DNA of 64,000 nt, from assembly GCF_002906575.1 (NCBI RefSeq), contig NZ_CP026309.1, forward strand, positions 744,001 to 808,000, in the 5' to 3' direction. Source of the DNA: Salinigranum rubrum. Lineage in GTDB: Archaea; Halobacteriota; Halobacteria; Halobacteriales; Haloferacaceae. The position numbers and the translations under genes were made by a program. This document shows positions 41,828-50,672 of the stretch, one piece after another; the first letter of the stretch is position 1, and every line of letters starts with the position of its first letter. Below the pieces are notes generated by a model. That model was not told the origin of the DNA and searched no databases. It saw nothing but the letters and a program-made list of their open reading frames with translations.

Positions 41828-42265
41828 ATGATGGAAGACACCCACATCGCCGATGGAATCGCTGTCAAACTGCTGCTGGCCTGCATCGTCCTCACGAGTG
41901 GTGCGGTCGGCATCATGGGACTTGCACCCGCGACGGTTCACGAGGACGGATCGAGCGGAGACCACACAGCTGCGCTCGCGTTCCCGATCGACAACGTGAC
42001 TGCGACCGCAGAGACCCCCCTCGCCTCGATCGATGGGAAAGGCAACGACGCCACCCAGACTGCGTTCCCAATCGACAACATCTCCGTCGAGTTCCCGGTC
42101 GATGACATGTCACGTGACGTGGGGGACTGGGACGTTCGAATCCACCACCTGCGTGGTGTTACGGACGCCACCGGCGCAACTTCGCAGTTCCGAATGCAGG
42201 ATATGGACCCGTATGCGTTGCCGCGGCGTTCGGACGGACTCCCGCAGGACATGGATCCGTACTAG
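41828..42265 (+). CDS. Small secreted repeat protein 2 (DGKGND family, undescribed)
   Basis: A 145-aa paralog of the protein at 38000. The two align from residue 1 (M..xTHIxxG), through a hydrophobic segment (KLLLACIVLTSGAVGIMGLA) that is a signal peptide or membrane anchor. The mature part contains ALAFPIDNVTA, SIDGKGNDATQTAFPIDNIS and an acidic stretch VEFPVDDMSRDVGDWDVRIH, and ends with a QDMDPY repeat (about 124-129 and 140-145, the last residues). It has one DGKGND unit instead of three. A GTG 3 nt upstream and an ATG 3 nt downstream are other possible starts. 80 nt upstream of a PGF-pre-PGF surface protein on the same strand. Function unknown. Confidence 0.75.
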   Translation: MMEDTHIADGIAVKLLLACIVLTSGAVGIMGLAPATVHEDGSSGDHTAALAFPIDNVTATAETPLASIDGKGNDATQTAFPIDNISVEFPVDDMSRDVGDWDVRIHHLRGVTDATGATSQFRMQDMDPYALPRRSDGLPQDMDPY

Positions 42266-42345
42266 AGACCAATCCGGAGACACCGTCGCGGTTCTCGATA
42301 AGCTATTTGGTGTGTGTTAGCATACACTGCGGAACGGAGACGATT

Positions 42346-43755
42346 ATGAGACCAGGTGCCTCTGGGCGGACAGTGCGGGTGCTCCTCGTGATGGCAGTCC
42401 TTCTCTCCACCGCTGCCGTCGGGGTAGCAGTCCAGCCCACGGGTCCTGTCTCGCGACAGGTCGACGCGGAACCGGATATCGTGGTCCAGCCCGAGGCGCT
42501 CCGTTTCTCGAACGCGACTGGCGAGTCGGAGGCGCAGACGCTCTCGATACGAAACGTGGGAGACGCCCCACTGACGATCGATGCAGTCGCCATCGTCGGA
42601 CCCGACCGAGCAGCCTTCGAGCGGGCGTTCGACGGGCCGCTGACGCTCGGACCGGGTGACCGACAGAACGTGACTGTAACGTTCGACGCGACGACGGCAC
42701 GCCCGCAGTTCGCGACGCTCCACGTCCTGAGCAACGATCCGGACGAACCGCAACGGAACGTCTGGCTTACGAATACGCAGACGGTCGCTGACGTCTCGCC
42801 GTCACGGGTGCTGGAGCGAAAGACACTGGTGAACGCCACGATCACGGACGCCGAGGCGAACACGACGCAGTCGCTCAATATCTCGTGGCCGCTGACGCGT
42901 GACGACGTCGTCGCGGTTGACGCGGTCACGTTCACGCCTGAACGCGCCGGATCGGTCGATCTCAGCATAGCGACGAACGTCAGTCGGTTCGGCGACGTCC
43001 CTGCGTTCGCTCTCGGCGACGGAACAGAGCCCGCGGGATACGTCCACGTCGATCACAGCATTCCGAACGAGCAGATCAGTGACGTCACGTTCAGAATCCG
43101 TGTTCGGAAAGACCGATTGGCCGGGAACGAGACCGGCCCAGAGGACGTCGTGCTGTACCGTCACGAGGAAAGCGGGTGGGTCGAACTCCCGACACGGTTC
43201 GTCGAAGAGGGTGAGACCCACTACTTTTTCGAGGCGAGGACACCGGGGTTCTCTGACTTCACGACGGGTGTAAAACAGGCGAAGTTCCGTATCACCGACG
43301 CGCTCGTGACCGTCACGCGTATCAGCACACATCAGGGAACTGAGGTCCTGGTCCGCGTGCGGAACGATGGGGGTGCAGATGGCACGTACACTGTGAAACT
43401 GCTCCTCGAAGAGACGCTGGTGGACCGCACGGAGCTGTCGATCGCCCCGAACGGAACTCGACAGGCCACCTTCGAACGCTCCTTCGACGAACCGGGAATC
43501 TATCAGGTGTACGTCAACGAACGGTTCGTCGGAAACGTCACGGTCGAATCCGGAGACACCGTACCGACGGGTGGCTCAACGATCGGTCGCAGGGGTACTC
43601 TTACAGCCGAGAGGACGAACAACGCGTCGACGGGCCCTCCAGAGGCTAGTCAGGCAACGAGCGGTGAATCCGTTCCTGGACTCGGGTTCGGCACGACGGC
43701 TGTCGCACTGCTCGTCGTGGCCCTGTCCGTAGCGTTCGGTCGTCGTCACCGGTAA
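42346..43755 (+). CDS. PGF-pre-PGF domain surface protein
   Basis: A 469-aa exported protein. Signal peptide 1-36. A choice-of-anchor / ASPM-SPD-2-Hydin-type beta domain (about 40-140: LRFSNATGESEAQTLSIRNV, APLTIDAVAIVG) is followed by the PGF-pre-PGF domain (about 150-320: ITDAEANTTQSLNISWPLTR, DVVLYRHEESGWVELPTRFV, FEARTPGFSDFTTG). A CARDB-like domain follows (about 325-410), then a Thr/Ser-rich stalk and a C-terminal ESVPGLGFG plus helix plus RRHR tail of the PGF-CTERM kind processed by archaeosortase. Many N-glycosylation sequons. Same strand as the secreted peptide upstream. Confidence 0.87.
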   Translation: MRPGASGRTVRVLLVMAVLLSTAAVGVAVQPTGPVSRQVDAEPDIVVQPEALRFSNATGESEAQTLSIRNVGDAPLTIDAVAIVGPDRAAFERAFDGPLTLGPGDRQNVTVTFDATTARPQFATLHVLSNDPDEPQRNVWLTNTQTVADVSPSRVLERKTLVNATITDAEANTTQSLNISWPLTRDDVVAVDAVTFTPERAGSVDLSIATNVSRFGDVPAFALGDGTEPAGYVHVDHSIPNEQISDVTFRIRVRKDRLAGNETGPEDVVLYRHEESGWVELPTRFVEEGETHYFFEARTPGFSDFTTGVKQAKFRITDALVTVTRISTHQGTEVLVRVRNDGGADGTYTVKLLLEETLVDRTELSIAPNGTRQATFERSFDEPGIYQVYVNERFVGNVTVESGDTVPTGGSTIGRRGTLTAERTNNASTGPPEASQATSGESVPGLGFGTTAVALLVVALSVAFGRRHR

Positions 43756-43839
43756 TCCAGTCCGGCCCAGTCGATGTCCTGTCTCAGTGGACTCTTGGCC
43801 ACAGTGAGGGAAATCGCGGAGCCGACGAGGCTCGTCCGG

Positions 43840-45648
43840 CTAACGCTCTCCTCCCGACTCCCCGTCCGGCCCGTGTGTCGGTGTCGTCGCCGCGGCCCGT
43901 GGGAGGAGCAGTTCGACGACCGTCCCCCGAGGGGATGCGTCGTGGAACCGGAGGTGACCACCTGAACGGTCGGCGAGCCAATGGGCCAACCAGAGACCGA
44001 GGCCGCTCGCGTGTTCGAGCTCCGTCTCGCGTCCCTCGGTGATGGCAGTCCGGTCCTGTTCGGGGAGACCGGGGCCATTGTCGGCAATCACGATGCGTAC
44101 CCAGCGGTCGGTGTCGCTGTCGACGACGCCATCCTTCCACACAGTCTCGCCGTCCGCTTTCCTGTCTTGGTCGGCGCGCTGGACACTGTCATCCACAGTA
44201 CCGGTTCGAGTCAGTTCCGTCGGACGTGTTCCACGCGCACTCGTCCCGTCGACCGTGGCGACCGTTACCTCGACGTGAGGTTCCTCGGCATCGTTGTGCT
44301 GGCAAGCGTTCTCACAGACGCTCTCGATCGCCATCCGGAGCGACGGGAGGGCGTGTGCCCAGCGGTCCTCGGCGAGAGAGGTTTCGATCTCCACCGTCGG
44401 GTACGTCTCACGGAGGTCGGCGACAACGTCGGAGACGATCTCGTTCACCTCTATCCGCGAGGGTGTCTGATCATCCGCGAGGGCTGTCTCGATCTGACGG
44501 GCCCGTTCGCTGAGATGCGTGAGCGTCTGTCCTGCGTCGCCGATAGACTGAGCTGCCCTGCGGATTTCTTCGTCGTTGGTGACCTCAGCGATGACATCTG
44601 CGTAGGTCAAGAGAACCGTTAGCTGGTTCCGGAGGTTGTGCCGCACGACGCGGTACATGACTTCCAGTCGCTGTGTTCGGCGACGAAGCGCCGTCTCGCG
44701 CGCTTGGAGCGTCGACGCCAAGTCATTGAACCCGTCGCTGATCTGCTCCCACTCGGTGCCACCTTCGAGCGAGACAGTCCGGTCGTAGTTACCGGATCCG
44801 ATGTCATCGAAGCCCCCGAGGAGACGCTCCGTCTGGCGAAGACTCGCGACGTACTGCCAGTAGCCGAGCCCGGCCATCACTACGAGTACGACACCCAGCT
44901 GTCCAGCTTGAAACAGCTCCAGACGATGGAGGCGGGCATCGAGTCTCGACCGGTCGCGGACGACGGTGACCGTCCACCCCGTCGCGTCAACAGTCGCGGA
45001 GGCTTCGATCGACGCGGTGAACTGCTGGTCGCCCTCGTAGAGTTCCGTCCCGTTCCCGACGACTCGAACGGTCTGTCTGCTCGTTTCTAAGGGTGGCAGT
45101 GCGTCAAAGGCGGTCTGTGTGTCGAGATAGACCGCCCCTGCGAGGACACCCGCTATCTCCCCGTCCTCGAAGATCGGCGTACTGAACACGAGGACGTGCC
45201 TGTCCGTCTCGTCGACAGCCTCGCCCTCTCCCACGAACGAGCGACCGTCGAGCGCGGCTTTGACGTAGGGTTCGGTGCTTCGGTTCGAGCCGAGGACGGC
45301 TCGCCGCTGTTGGGCTGTGATGTCTCCGCGAAAGGCGATGACGGTCCCGTTCGTGGCGACGATCTGGGCGGCGTAGAAACGTGAGTTCAAAACGAGCGCA
45401 TCGAGAAACTGACCACTCTGGTCGAACTGGTGTGCTTCTGACCGGGATGCGACGAGCCCCAAGTAGTCCTGTCTCTCGCGAACCGATGCGTCGATCTGGT
45501 TTGCTGTACGGGTCGCCGTCTCGTTGACGGCCACGCGAGACTCCTCGACGGCATCGCGTCGATACAGATCCACAGCGGTGAAAACCGAGACACTCAGCGT
45601 GAGTGTCACCAGGATGATGACGATCGCGAACTTACTCCGGAGCCGCAT
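43840..45648 (-). CDS. Membrane sensor histidine kinase with extracellular dCache-like domain
   Basis: A 602-aa protein. First helix 8-28, extracellular sensor about 30-250 (YAAQIVATNGTVIAFRGDIT, GVLAGAVYLDTQTAFDAL) of Cache type, second helix about 255-275, HAMP (LLGGFDDIGSGNYDRTVSLE), H-box VMYRVVRHNLRNQLTVLLTY (phospho-His near 336), N-box SVCENACQHNDAEEPHVEV, G1 IADNGPGLPEQD and G2 ASGLGLWLAHWLA. An acidic loop of about 50 residues between the N and G boxes is unusual. It likely detects an extracellular ligand; the nearby secreted proteins are candidates (inference). Confidence 0.92.
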   Translation of the reverse strand: MRLRSKFAIVIILVTLTLSVSVFTAVDLYRRDAVEESRVAVNETATRTANQIDASVRERQDYLGLVASRSEAHQFDQSGQFLDALVLNSRFYAAQIVATNGTVIAFRGDITAQQRRAVLGSNRSTEPYVKAALDGRSFVGEGEAVDETDRHVLVFSTPIFEDGEIAGVLAGAVYLDTQTAFDALPPLETSRQTVRVVGNGTELYEGDQQFTASIEASATVDATGWTVTVVRDRSRLDARLHRLELFQAGQLGVVLVVMAGLGYWQYVASLRQTERLLGGFDDIGSGNYDRTVSLEGGTEWEQISDGFNDLASTLQARETALRRRTQRLEVMYRVVRHNLRNQLTVLLTYADVIAEVTNDEEIRRAAQSIGDAGQTLTHLSERARQIETALADDQTPSRIEVNEIVSDVVADLRETYPTVEIETSLAEDRWAHALPSLRMAIESVCENACQHNDAEEPHVEVTVATVDGTSARGTRPTELTRTGTVDDSVQRADQDRKADGETVWKDGVVDSDTDRWVRIVIADNGPGLPEQDRTAITEGRETELEHASGLGLWLAHWLADRSGGHLRFHDASPRGTVVELLLPRAAATTPTHGPDGESGGER

Positions 45649-45834
45649 ACACGACTGTTGTCAAGGAACACGATAAGAATACACGCTCAGACGAACGCAG
45701 AAGTCACACGGACCCGAGGCGGACGCTCAAGACTGAGCACTGCGAGAGATCGACTGGAGGCTCCCTCTGTTCTCCCGGACCGTTGCACGAAAGTATAACA
45801 GCTCTAGTGACCAACCTCATTGGCGCGTGATACT

Positions 45835-46404
45835 ATGGCACAGGAGAGGGAGGGAACGATTCTATTCGTCGACGACGAACGCGAAGTCGCTGATGCGTAC
45901 GCGCTCCGGTTACGGTCGCGTTACGGAGACGTCAGAACAGCGTATGGTGGTGAAGAAGCGCTCGTGGAGATGGACGACACGGTAGATGTGGTGTTACTGG
46001 ACCGTCGGATGCCGTATTCGGGTGATAACGTGTTGCGGGACCTCCGAGACTACGGGTACGACTGTCGTATCATCATGGTGACGGCAGTCGACCCTGGATT
46101 CGGAATCGTCGACATGCCCTTCGACGATTACCTCTGCAAACCAATCGACAAAGAGGACCTCTTTGCAGCGATCGACCAGCAACTAGAGGCTGCTTCGTAC
46201 GATGATCCACTCACGGCCTTTTTCAGCCTCACTGCGAAACTGGCCGTCCTCGAGGCCGAGCATACAGCTGAACAGCTTGCGGAGTCCACCGAGTACCTCC
46301 GGATGCAACGACGAAGCGAAAAACTCCGTGAGGAACTCGCGGTTTCGGAGGAGAACTTCACCGAGATGCGAGAGACGTTCACCGCGATCAACCGAGCCGG
46401 CTGA
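45835..46404 (+). CDS. Response regulator with HalX output domain
   Basis: A 189-aa protein. Receiver domain 1-112: acidic pair DD at 13-14, phosphoacceptor Asp56 (DVVLLDRRMP), Lys102 (CKPID). The C-terminal HalX domain (about 115-182) is a helical region with FSLTAKLAVLEAEH and LREELAVSEENF. There is no DNA-binding domain, as usual for HalX proteins. It diverges from the membrane kinase at 45648 and is its probable partner. TATA-like AGTATAAC lies about 40 nt upstream. A TTG at 45820 is an alternative start. Confidence 0.92.
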   Translation: MAQEREGTILFVDDEREVADAYALRLRSRYGDVRTAYGGEEALVEMDDTVDVVLLDRRMPYSGDNVLRDLRDYGYDCRIIMVTAVDPGFGIVDMPFDDYLCKPIDKEDLFAAIDQQLEAASYDDPLTAFFSLTAKLAVLEAEHTAEQLAESTEYLRMQRRSEKLREELAVSEENFTEMRETFTAINRAG

Positions 46405-46498
46405 GGGTCTCTCTGTGGGGACGAATACGGGAACTCCGGGCGAACTTCGGCTCCAGATGTCGACGGTTCATTGGTTATGCTGAACAGAGGGCGCGTAT

Positions 46499-46934
46499 TC
46501 AGCTGCCGAATCTAAGAAATAACACTCCGCGGCCTTCCGGACCGGTCGTACCGGGGAGTGGCTCCGAACTCTCGCCGCTCCCGGACGACAAACCGTTGCT
46601 TCGACCGACAACGGTCGCTCCTCTGGCCAGTGGTTCGATGTTCTGGTTGAGGTGGAACACGTTGTCGGGGTCGTACGCGGCCTTGATATCGGCGAGCCGC
46701 CGGTAGGTGCGTCGCCGTAGGCCTCGCAGACCCGTTGAGTACCGTCGTCGGCATCGAGGAAGTTCACGTAGACGCCCTCTCGATGGGGTTCGAGGGCCTC
46801 AAAGAACTCACGGGCCCACTCCGTGTCTGGCTCGACGAAGTCCTCGTCGGACCGCCACACGCCGTTGATGTTGATGTTGATGTTGTGCGGCGCATTTCGA
46901 CCGGCGTAGGCGGTGGCGTCCTCGGAGACGTGAC
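46499..46934 (-). pseudogene. Remnant of an FAD-linked oxidase (berberine-bridge-enzyme C-terminus)
   Basis: Only the C-terminal about 145 residues remain: SEDATAYAGRNAPHNINI, WRSDEDFVEPDTEWAREFFE, GVYVNFLDADDG, then after a one-base loss near 46707 (GACGC-ACC) the other frame gives TYRRLADIKAAYDPDNVFHL and NQNIEPLA, the classic BBE ending. It abuts the stop codon of the SDR gene, so the missing N-terminus was probably lost by deletion at that junction. Confidence 0.8.
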
Positions 46935-47840
46935 TCAGTCGACCGTCAGCGGTTCGTCGATCCCGAGCAACTCCGCGCTCCGCTGCCACAGCCGTCGCTG
47001 CGCCTCGGGGTACCGGGCGGCCTGCGACGGCGTCGCGGGGCGTTGCTTCGAGAAGTATCGCCCTGACACCCCGTCGACGCGGTCGGAGATGGCGAGGTAG
47101 ACCAGCGCCGCCGCGCCGTCCGTCACGGAGGTCACGCCCGGAACGGCGTTGAGAAGCTTCGCGCCCTGCGAGAGCGGCGTCGGGAGGAAGCGCGTGAAGC
47201 CCGACCCGGGGATAGCGCCCGGATGCAGGGCGTTCGAGGTCACTTTCGAGTCCCGATCCGACAGCCGCTTCGCGAGTTCGAACGCGAACTGGACGTTCGC
47301 GAGCTTCGAGCGCTGGTAGGCGGTCCATCCCGAATAGTCCTCGATCGAGGCCACCGAGTCGAGGTCGAGCGTCACGCCGCGGTGGGCGTCCGAGGCCGTC
47401 GTCACCACCCGCGCCTCGGGTGCGAGGTGGTCGAGCAACTCGGCCGTGAGGAGGTACGGCGAGAGGTGGTTCACGTGGAAGGTGTACTCGACGCCGAGGC
47501 CGGTGAGGCGGGCCTCACGGAAGAAGCCGCCTGCGTTGTTCACGAGCAGGTCGAGTTCGTCCGTCTCGGCTCGCACCTCGTCGGCCAGGCCGCGAACGGC
47601 GCCGACGTCGGAGAAGTCCGCGCGGACGAACCGGGCGTCCGACCCGCTCGCCGTGAGTTCGTCGACCAGTTCCGCGCCCGCCGCGTCGTCGCGGCCGTGA
47701 ACGACGACATCCGCGCCGAGTCGACCCAGCGCGAGGGCGGCCCCGCGTCCGATGCCGCTCGTCGACCCCGTCACCAGTGCGGTCGTTCCCGTGAGGTCCG
47801 TTTCCTCGACGCCGGCCCGCTTCTCCGGAGGGTGGGTCAT
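46935..47840 (-). CDS. Short-chain dehydrogenase/reductase (retinol-dehydrogenase-like)
   Basis: A 301-aa SDR. TGxxxGIG motif ALVTGSTSGIGRGAALALG (about 21-39), NNAG motif LLVNNAGGFF, catalytic Tyr/Lys in GWTAYQRSKLANVQFAFEL, and the C-terminal half typical of the WW-oxidoreductase/RDH group (NALHPGAIPGSGFTRFLP). NADP-preferring by the HGRDD after the second strand. The ATG at 47840 removes an upstream Arg-rich stretch without coding character. Confidence 0.92.
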   Translation of the reverse strand: MTHPPEKRAGVEETDLTGTTALVTGSTSGIGRGAALALGRLGADVVVHGRDDAAGAELVDELTASGSDARFVRADFSDVGAVRGLADEVRAETDELDLLVNNAGGFFREARLTGLGVEYTFHVNHLSPYLLTAELLDHLAPEARVVTTASDAHRGVTLDLDSVASIEDYSGWTAYQRSKLANVQFAFELAKRLSDRDSKVTSNALHPGAIPGSGFTRFLPTPLSQGAKLLNAVPGVTSVTDGAAALVYLAISDRVDGVSGRYFSKQRPATPSQAARYPEAQRRLWQRSAELLGIDEPLTVD

Positions 47841-48019
47841 CGTGTGGAGGTGAGGACCGAAGCGACAAAAGGGGTCGTCCCGGCCCGAACCGTCCCGGCC
47901 TCGACCACAGCGCCGCCGGCGTGTCGGGTCGACGTGAACGTTCCGTGCCCGCTCCGAGACCACCGGGCGACGACGTTTCATACACAACTTGACATCTCCG
48001 CGGGTCGTATCCTCCCACG

Positions 48020-49579
48020 ATGACTGGGGAGGCTGAGACACCGGAGGAAGGAGGCGCGTGGGAGCCAGTCGAACACCGGTTCGACCACCTGCCGGTCCAC
48101 GTCGCGCTGTTGCACACGGGGAAGGTACTCGCGTTCGGCGGGTCGGGCAACGACGAGACGCGCCTGCATCACCCGTATCCCGCGGAACTGTTCGACCCCG
48201 AGACCGGGAGCCTCACCGTCGTCGACCAGGAACTCGGGGGCGATGTCTTCTGCGTCGGCCACGCGTTCCTCCCCGACGGCCGGTTGCTCGCCGCGGGCGG
48301 CACCTACCGGTACGACGGCGGCATCGACCCGCCCGCGCTGCCGGGGGTGCCCGACCTGCCGAACCTTCCGCCCTTCGCGGGGCTCGACCACACCTACCTG
48401 TTCGACCCCGACGCGGAGCGGTGGACGCGGGGACAGGACGTCCACGCCGGGCGGTGGTACCCCACGCTGGTGACGATGGGCGACGGGAGCGTGCTGGCCG
48501 CGGCCGGTCTCACCAAACACCCGCCGTGGGTCGCCCTGCGGAAGCTGGAGCTGTACACCCCCGGTGAGGGGTGGCGTGTCCTCCGCGGTGCCGGTCGGTG
48601 GCTCCCCCTCTACCCGCGGCTCCACCTCCTTCCCGACGGGACGGTCTTCTACGCCGGGTCGTACAACACCCACTACACGTTCCCCTTTTCGCTCCGGGCG
48701 TTCCCGACGGCGCGGTTCGATGTAGGGAGAAGAACGTGGACCGAGTACGGCCTGCCCAGCGAGCAAGAGCGCGAGGAGGGCGCCTCGGCGTTGCTCCCGC
48801 TTCGTCCCGGGGACGACTACCGGGCTCGCGTGCTCCTCGCCGGCGGCGGGACGCCGACCGGGACGGAGGCCGTCGCCGACACGGAACTCATCGACCTCTC
48901 CGCGCCCGACCCGCGGTGGCGGTCCGTCGACTCGATGGCGCACGCACGCTACTACGCCTACGCCGTCTTGCTCCCCGACGGTACCGTGTTCGTGATGGGC
49001 GGACGCAGCGGCAAGAAGGGGCACGTCCACGGGGTCGGGTACGACCCCGAAACGGGCGAAGTCGCGTCGGCACCGAACGCCGTCCACGAGGCCGAGCGGT
49101 TCGACCCCGCAACGGAGACGTGGACTGCGCTCGCCCCGATGACGGTCGACCGCCTGTACCACTCGAACGCCCTGTTGCTCCCCGACGGTCGGGTGTTGAC
49201 GTGCGGGAGCAATCCCCGACGACGGGTCGACGAGCTTCGAATCGAACTGTACCGGCCGCCGTATCTGTTCGCCGGTCCCCGCCCGACCGTCGACGCCGCG
49301 CCCGAGCGCGTCGTCTACGGTGAGGCGTTCGACGTGGAGACGCCGGACGCGCCCGAGGTCGACGAGGTCGTGCTCGTCCGCCAGTCGTCGACGACCCACT
49401 GTCTCAACACGGACCAGCGGCTGGTCGAACTCGTCGTCGAGGCGAAGAGCGAAGGAACGCTCACCGTCCGCCTCCCGGCGAACCCGAGCCTCCTCCCGCC
49501 GGGGTACTACCTCCTGTTCGTCCTGCGCGAGGGCGTTCCCTCGGTCGCGCCGTTCGTTCGGGTGGCGGGCGGCGACTGA
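48020..49579 (+). CDS. Galactose-oxidase-like copper radical oxidase (Kelch propeller plus DUF1929)
   Basis: A 519-aa protein with a seven-bladed Kelch propeller (repeated LPDGRLLAAGG, LPDGTVFYAGS, LPDGTVFVMGG, LPDGRVLTCGS) and a C-terminal DUF1929 beta-sandwich. Candidate cofactor residues match the galactose/glyoxal oxidase set: Cys78 (FCVGHAFLPDG), Tyr147 (GRWYPTLVTM), Tyr380-His381 (DRLYHSNALLL) and His460 (STTHCLNTDQR). These would form the Cys-Tyr radical and copper site and oxidise an alcohol or aldehyde with O2. There is no signal peptide, odd for a family that is normally secreted. Confidence 0.88.
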   Translation: MTGEAETPEEGGAWEPVEHRFDHLPVHVALLHTGKVLAFGGSGNDETRLHHPYPAELFDPETGSLTVVDQELGGDVFCVGHAFLPDGRLLAAGGTYRYDGGIDPPALPGVPDLPNLPPFAGLDHTYLFDPDAERWTRGQDVHAGRWYPTLVTMGDGSVLAAAGLTKHPPWVALRKLELYTPGEGWRVLRGAGRWLPLYPRLHLLPDGTVFYAGSYNTHYTFPFSLRAFPTARFDVGRRTWTEYGLPSEQEREEGASALLPLRPGDDYRARVLLAGGGTPTGTEAVADTELIDLSAPDPRWRSVDSMAHARYYAYAVLLPDGTVFVMGGRSGKKGHVHGVGYDPETGEVASAPNAVHEAERFDPATETWTALAPMTVDRLYHSNALLLPDGRVLTCGSNPRRRVDELRIELYRPPYLFAGPRPTVDAAPERVVYGEAFDVETPDAPEVDEVVLVRQSSTTHCLNTDQRLVELVVEAKSEGTLTVRLPANPSLLPPGYYLLFVLREGVPSVAPFVRVAGGD

Positions 49580-49610
49580 CGAGCGGGGCGAGCGACGACC
49601 GACGCTCCGG

Positions 49611-50369
49611 TCACTCCTCGCCGTCTTCGTCGTCCGTTGGTCGCACCAGGTTCGCCAGCGTGACGAGGATTCCCAGGACCCACCCCACCGGGACGGCCAG
49701 CGCGCTCCACATCCCGACGTACGCGAAGCCGACGAGATCGAACCGCGCCCGCAGAACGGCGTTGAGGTCCCCGACGACGAGCACGTTGTCGAGCAGCCAG
49801 ATGGCGAGCGACTCGCTCTCGGGGAACACCACGCCCGCGAGGGTCGGCGAGTACAGCGCCGCCACCACCGGGGGCAAGAAGACGGCGACGACGCCGAGCG
49901 GGTACGCGAAGAGGACGGTCGTCAGGCGCCCGCCGACGTGAGCGAAGGCGAGCGCGAGCACGGTGGCGACGACGGCGACGGAACCGGCGGCGGCGACGGC
50001 GAGGAAGCCCTCGGGGGAGAACCGGAGGCGCGCGAGTGCCGTGAGCCCGCCCCAGACCACGACGGCGAGGAGGACGGTCCCGACCACCCCGATGCGCGTC
50101 GTCGTCCGGTCGAAGCGTCGGGCGTAGAAGCGGACCGCGAAGCCCGCCACGGTGAGGGGGTAACCGACGAGCAGACCCAGCCCACCGAGGACGGCCCACA
50201 GCCGATACGCCACGCGCTGGCCCGTCGTCTGCGGATACCACTGGCCCAGCACCGGATGAGACTCCCGGAGCTGTGGGAAAGCCAGCGCCATCCAGAGACC
50301 GTGGAGCGTCCGCAGGTCGTATCGGACGCCGGCGACGATGCCGGTGCTCGCGAGGAGAGGCGCTCGCAT
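49611..50369 (-). CDS. Polytopic membrane protein of unknown function
   Basis: A 252-aa protein with about six hydrophobic helices (about 52-75, 90-112, 118-145, 150-178, 185-200, 215-240) and an acidic C-terminus (VRPTDDEDGEE). No motif I recognise. The ATG at 50369 is chosen because the upstream extension is Arg/Gly-rich and out of character. It converges on the copper oxidase gene, 31 nt apart; no link is evident. Confidence 0.8.
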   Translation of the reverse strand: MRAPLLASTGIVAGVRYDLRTLHGLWMALAFPQLRESHPVLGQWYPQTTGQRVAYRLWAVLGGLGLLVGYPLTVAGFAVRFYARRFDRTTTRIGVVGTVLLAVVVWGGLTALARLRFSPEGFLAVAAAGSVAVVATVLALAFAHVGGRLTTVLFAYPLGVVAVFLPPVVAALYSPTLAGVVFPESESLAIWLLDNVLVVGDLNAVLRARFDLVGFAYVGMWSALAVPVGWVLGILVTLANLVRPTDDEDGEE

Positions 50370-50519
50370 ACCCCGTCCGTTCACGGCGAGGGGTTTAACC
50401 GTTGGCCTCCGAATCTCACGCCGCGAAACCGCTCCGACCACCCCCGTTCGTCCTCGTCCCTTCGATTCTCGTCTTCCAGCGGTCGCCCCACCCACTCGTC
50501 TCGTCGTCGAACGCTACGC

Positions 50520-50672
50520 TTACTCTTCGAGGTCGAACGCGACGACTTCCGTCGGGCCACAGTACGGACACGGATCGGTCCGTTTGAGGAGCGTGGCCCC
50601 ACAGTGCCGACACTCGTACAGGCGCGGTCCCCCCCGTCCGACCAGCGACGTCACCAGTTCGGTGAGAATCAT
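50520..50672 (-). CDS. 50-residue zinc-ribbon protein
   Basis: MILTELVTSLVGRGG, then YECRHCGATLLKRTDPCPYCGP: a two-knuckle CxxC...CxxC zinc ribbon. A TATA box (ATTTATCG on the minus strand, centred near 50701) lies about 27 nt before the ATG at 50672, giving a leaderless mRNA; this favours it over the ATG at 50690. It probably binds nucleic acid or protein; no partner is indicated. Confidence 0.75.
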   Translation of the reverse strand: MILTELVTSLVGRGGPRLYECRHCGATLLKRTDPCPYCGPTEVVAFDLEE

